Assembly (NCBI GenBank): GCA_030605895.1
Contig: JAUWHL010000039.1
Location: 1-7,092 of the forward strand
Length of the DNA: 7,092 nucleotides
Direction: 5' to 3'
Source of the DNA: Promethearchaeota archaeon
Lineage (GTDB): Archaea > Asgardarchaeota > Lokiarchaeia > Sigyniarchaeales > SOKP01
Shown here: one piece after another, positions 6,512-7,092 of the stretch
How the letters are laid out: the number at the start of each line of letters is the position of its first letter
Position numbering within the stretch: position 1 is the stretch's first letter
Program-made: the position numbers and the translations under genes
The notes under the pieces: model-generated
Told to the model about the DNA's origin: nothing
The model's input: only the letters and a program-made list of their open reading frames with translations
The model's database searches: none

Positions 6512-7092
6512 CTAATTTAAAATTAACTTTTTATAGATAGATTCAAAATTTAGTAAATTATTTTTCCACAAATATTTAGCTTTTATCGTATTTATTCCAT
6601 TCTCTTTAAATTTATTTCTTAACTTTTCATCTCTTAGAAGCTTTATTATAGCTTTTTTATAGCAGATTATATCTTCAGTTTCACATAAAATTCCGTTTTC
6701 CATATGTTTTATTAAATCTCTTACACCAGGAATATTACTTGAAACAATAGGAACTTGGTAAATCATAGCTTCCATTAAAACACCAGGCAATCCTTCTCCT
6801 CTACTAGGAAAGAAAAATAGGTCTGCTTGATTATAAAAATTATGAACATCTAAACGATTTCCTAAAAACTTAATCTTTTCTGATAGTCCTAAAGTTGAAA
6901 CTAATTTAATTGATTTCTCTCTTTCCGGACCATCGCCTACTAAAACAAACTTAATCTTTTCATCTCTCAATATGGTTGCTGTTTTTATAATTGAATCAAT
7001 GCCTTTTCTTTTATTATGAAGACCAATAAATAAAACAATTTTTTCATCAGTCTTAATAGTTAATAAATTTTTTATGTTTTCATCTGAAGATT
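6512..7092 (-). CDS. GT-B glycosyltransferase family 4 (Glycos_transf_1), N-terminus beyond right edge
   Basis: The C-terminal 192 residues are visible, and the frame is open through the right edge. The TTG at 6970 that could pass for a start is an internal Leu, since about 40 residues in frame before it already match the family (KIVLFIGLHNKRKGIDSIIK). Residues below are numbered from the first complete codon at the edge. GLHNKRKG (23-30) is the donor-side Gly/Lys loop, and VGDGPE (51-56) follows. E99-GLPGVLM-E107 is the EX7E motif that contacts the nucleotide-sugar. VPIVSSNIPGVRDLI (113-127) and NGILCE (132-137) are the usual nucleotide-binding end. These are soluble or membrane-associated cytosolic enzymes that use nucleotide-sugars, usually with retention of configuration, to extend a lipid-linked glycan. 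The acceptor-binding N-terminal domain is outside the window, so the specificity is unknown. Confidence 0.94.
   Translation of the reverse strand, partial: SSDENIKNLLTIKTDEKIVLFIGLHNKRKGIDSIIKTATILRDEKIKFVLVGDGPEREKSIKLVSTLGLSEKIKFLGNRLDVHNFYNQADLFFFPSRGEGLPGVLMEAMIYQVPIVSSNIPGVRDLIKHMENGILCETEDIICYKKAIIKLLRDEKLRNKFKENGINTIKAKYLWKNNLLNFESIYKKLILN

Noticed and set aside
6512..6970. A complete 152-residue glycosyltransferase starting at 6970
   Set aside because: The proposed start is TTG, and about 40 upstream residues in the same frame already match the GT4 fold. The gene is longer and cut by the window edge.
1..7092. Mobile element, prophage, defence system or CRISPR origin for the window
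   Set aside because: No transposase, integrase, direct-repeat array, terminal inverted repeats or tRNA was seen. All six genes fit surface glycan or lipid-linked glycan work.

Overview
This 7.1 kb window is strongly AT-rich (about a quarter G+C by eye, not counted). It carries six genes arranged <- <- -> -> -> <-, all of kinds that build, modify or export surface glycans and glycolipids. The first and last genes run off the window edges. No RNA genes, CRISPR array, transposase or integrase were seen.

The organism is most likely an AT-rich archaeon. TATA-like boxes lie about 20-30 nt upstream of starts. Two transcripts appear leaderless (the phosphatidyltransferase and the flippase have no Shine-Dalgarno), whereas other genes have clear purine-rich ribosome sites. 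Arginine is mostly AGA/AGG and isoleucine is often ATA. The GT-C protein has an N-terminal DD/TNGFxPLW layout that I recall from archaeal homologues. An Asgard-type archaeon is my first guess, from style only; an AT-rich bacterium is not excluded.

Left arm (1-2178, minus strand): an integral-membrane CDP-alcohol phosphatidyltransferase is followed after 34 nt by a sulfatase / alkaline-phosphatase-fold protein without signal peptide, which is open at the left edge. They look like one transcript. The phosphatidyltransferase has His in place of the last Asp of its active-site motif, and the sulfatase-fold protein has Thr at the nucleophile position. This pair is the most interesting part of the window.

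Centre (2257-6339, plus strand): a SAM-dependent methyltransferase with a TTG start, a multi-membrane GT-C (GT39/ArnT-like) glycosyltransferase, and an oligosaccharide flippase of the Wzx/MOP type. The spacers are 114 and 153 nt and hold hairpins and T-tracts, so these may be separate or only partly coupled transcripts. A single TATAAAAA element sits between the divergent arms and could serve both directions.

Right edge (6512-7092, minus strand): the C-terminal half of a GT-B family 4 glycosyltransferase, convergent with the flippase.

Inferred joint role: cytosolic glycosyltransferases assemble a lipid-linked glycan, the methyltransferase may cap or modify a sugar, the flippase moves the carrier across the membrane, and the GT-C enzyme adds a sugar from a polyprenyl-phosphate donor on the outside. 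The phosphatidyltransferase/sulfatase-fold pair may add and edit a phospho-alcohol group. The glycan's structure cannot be read from the sequence.
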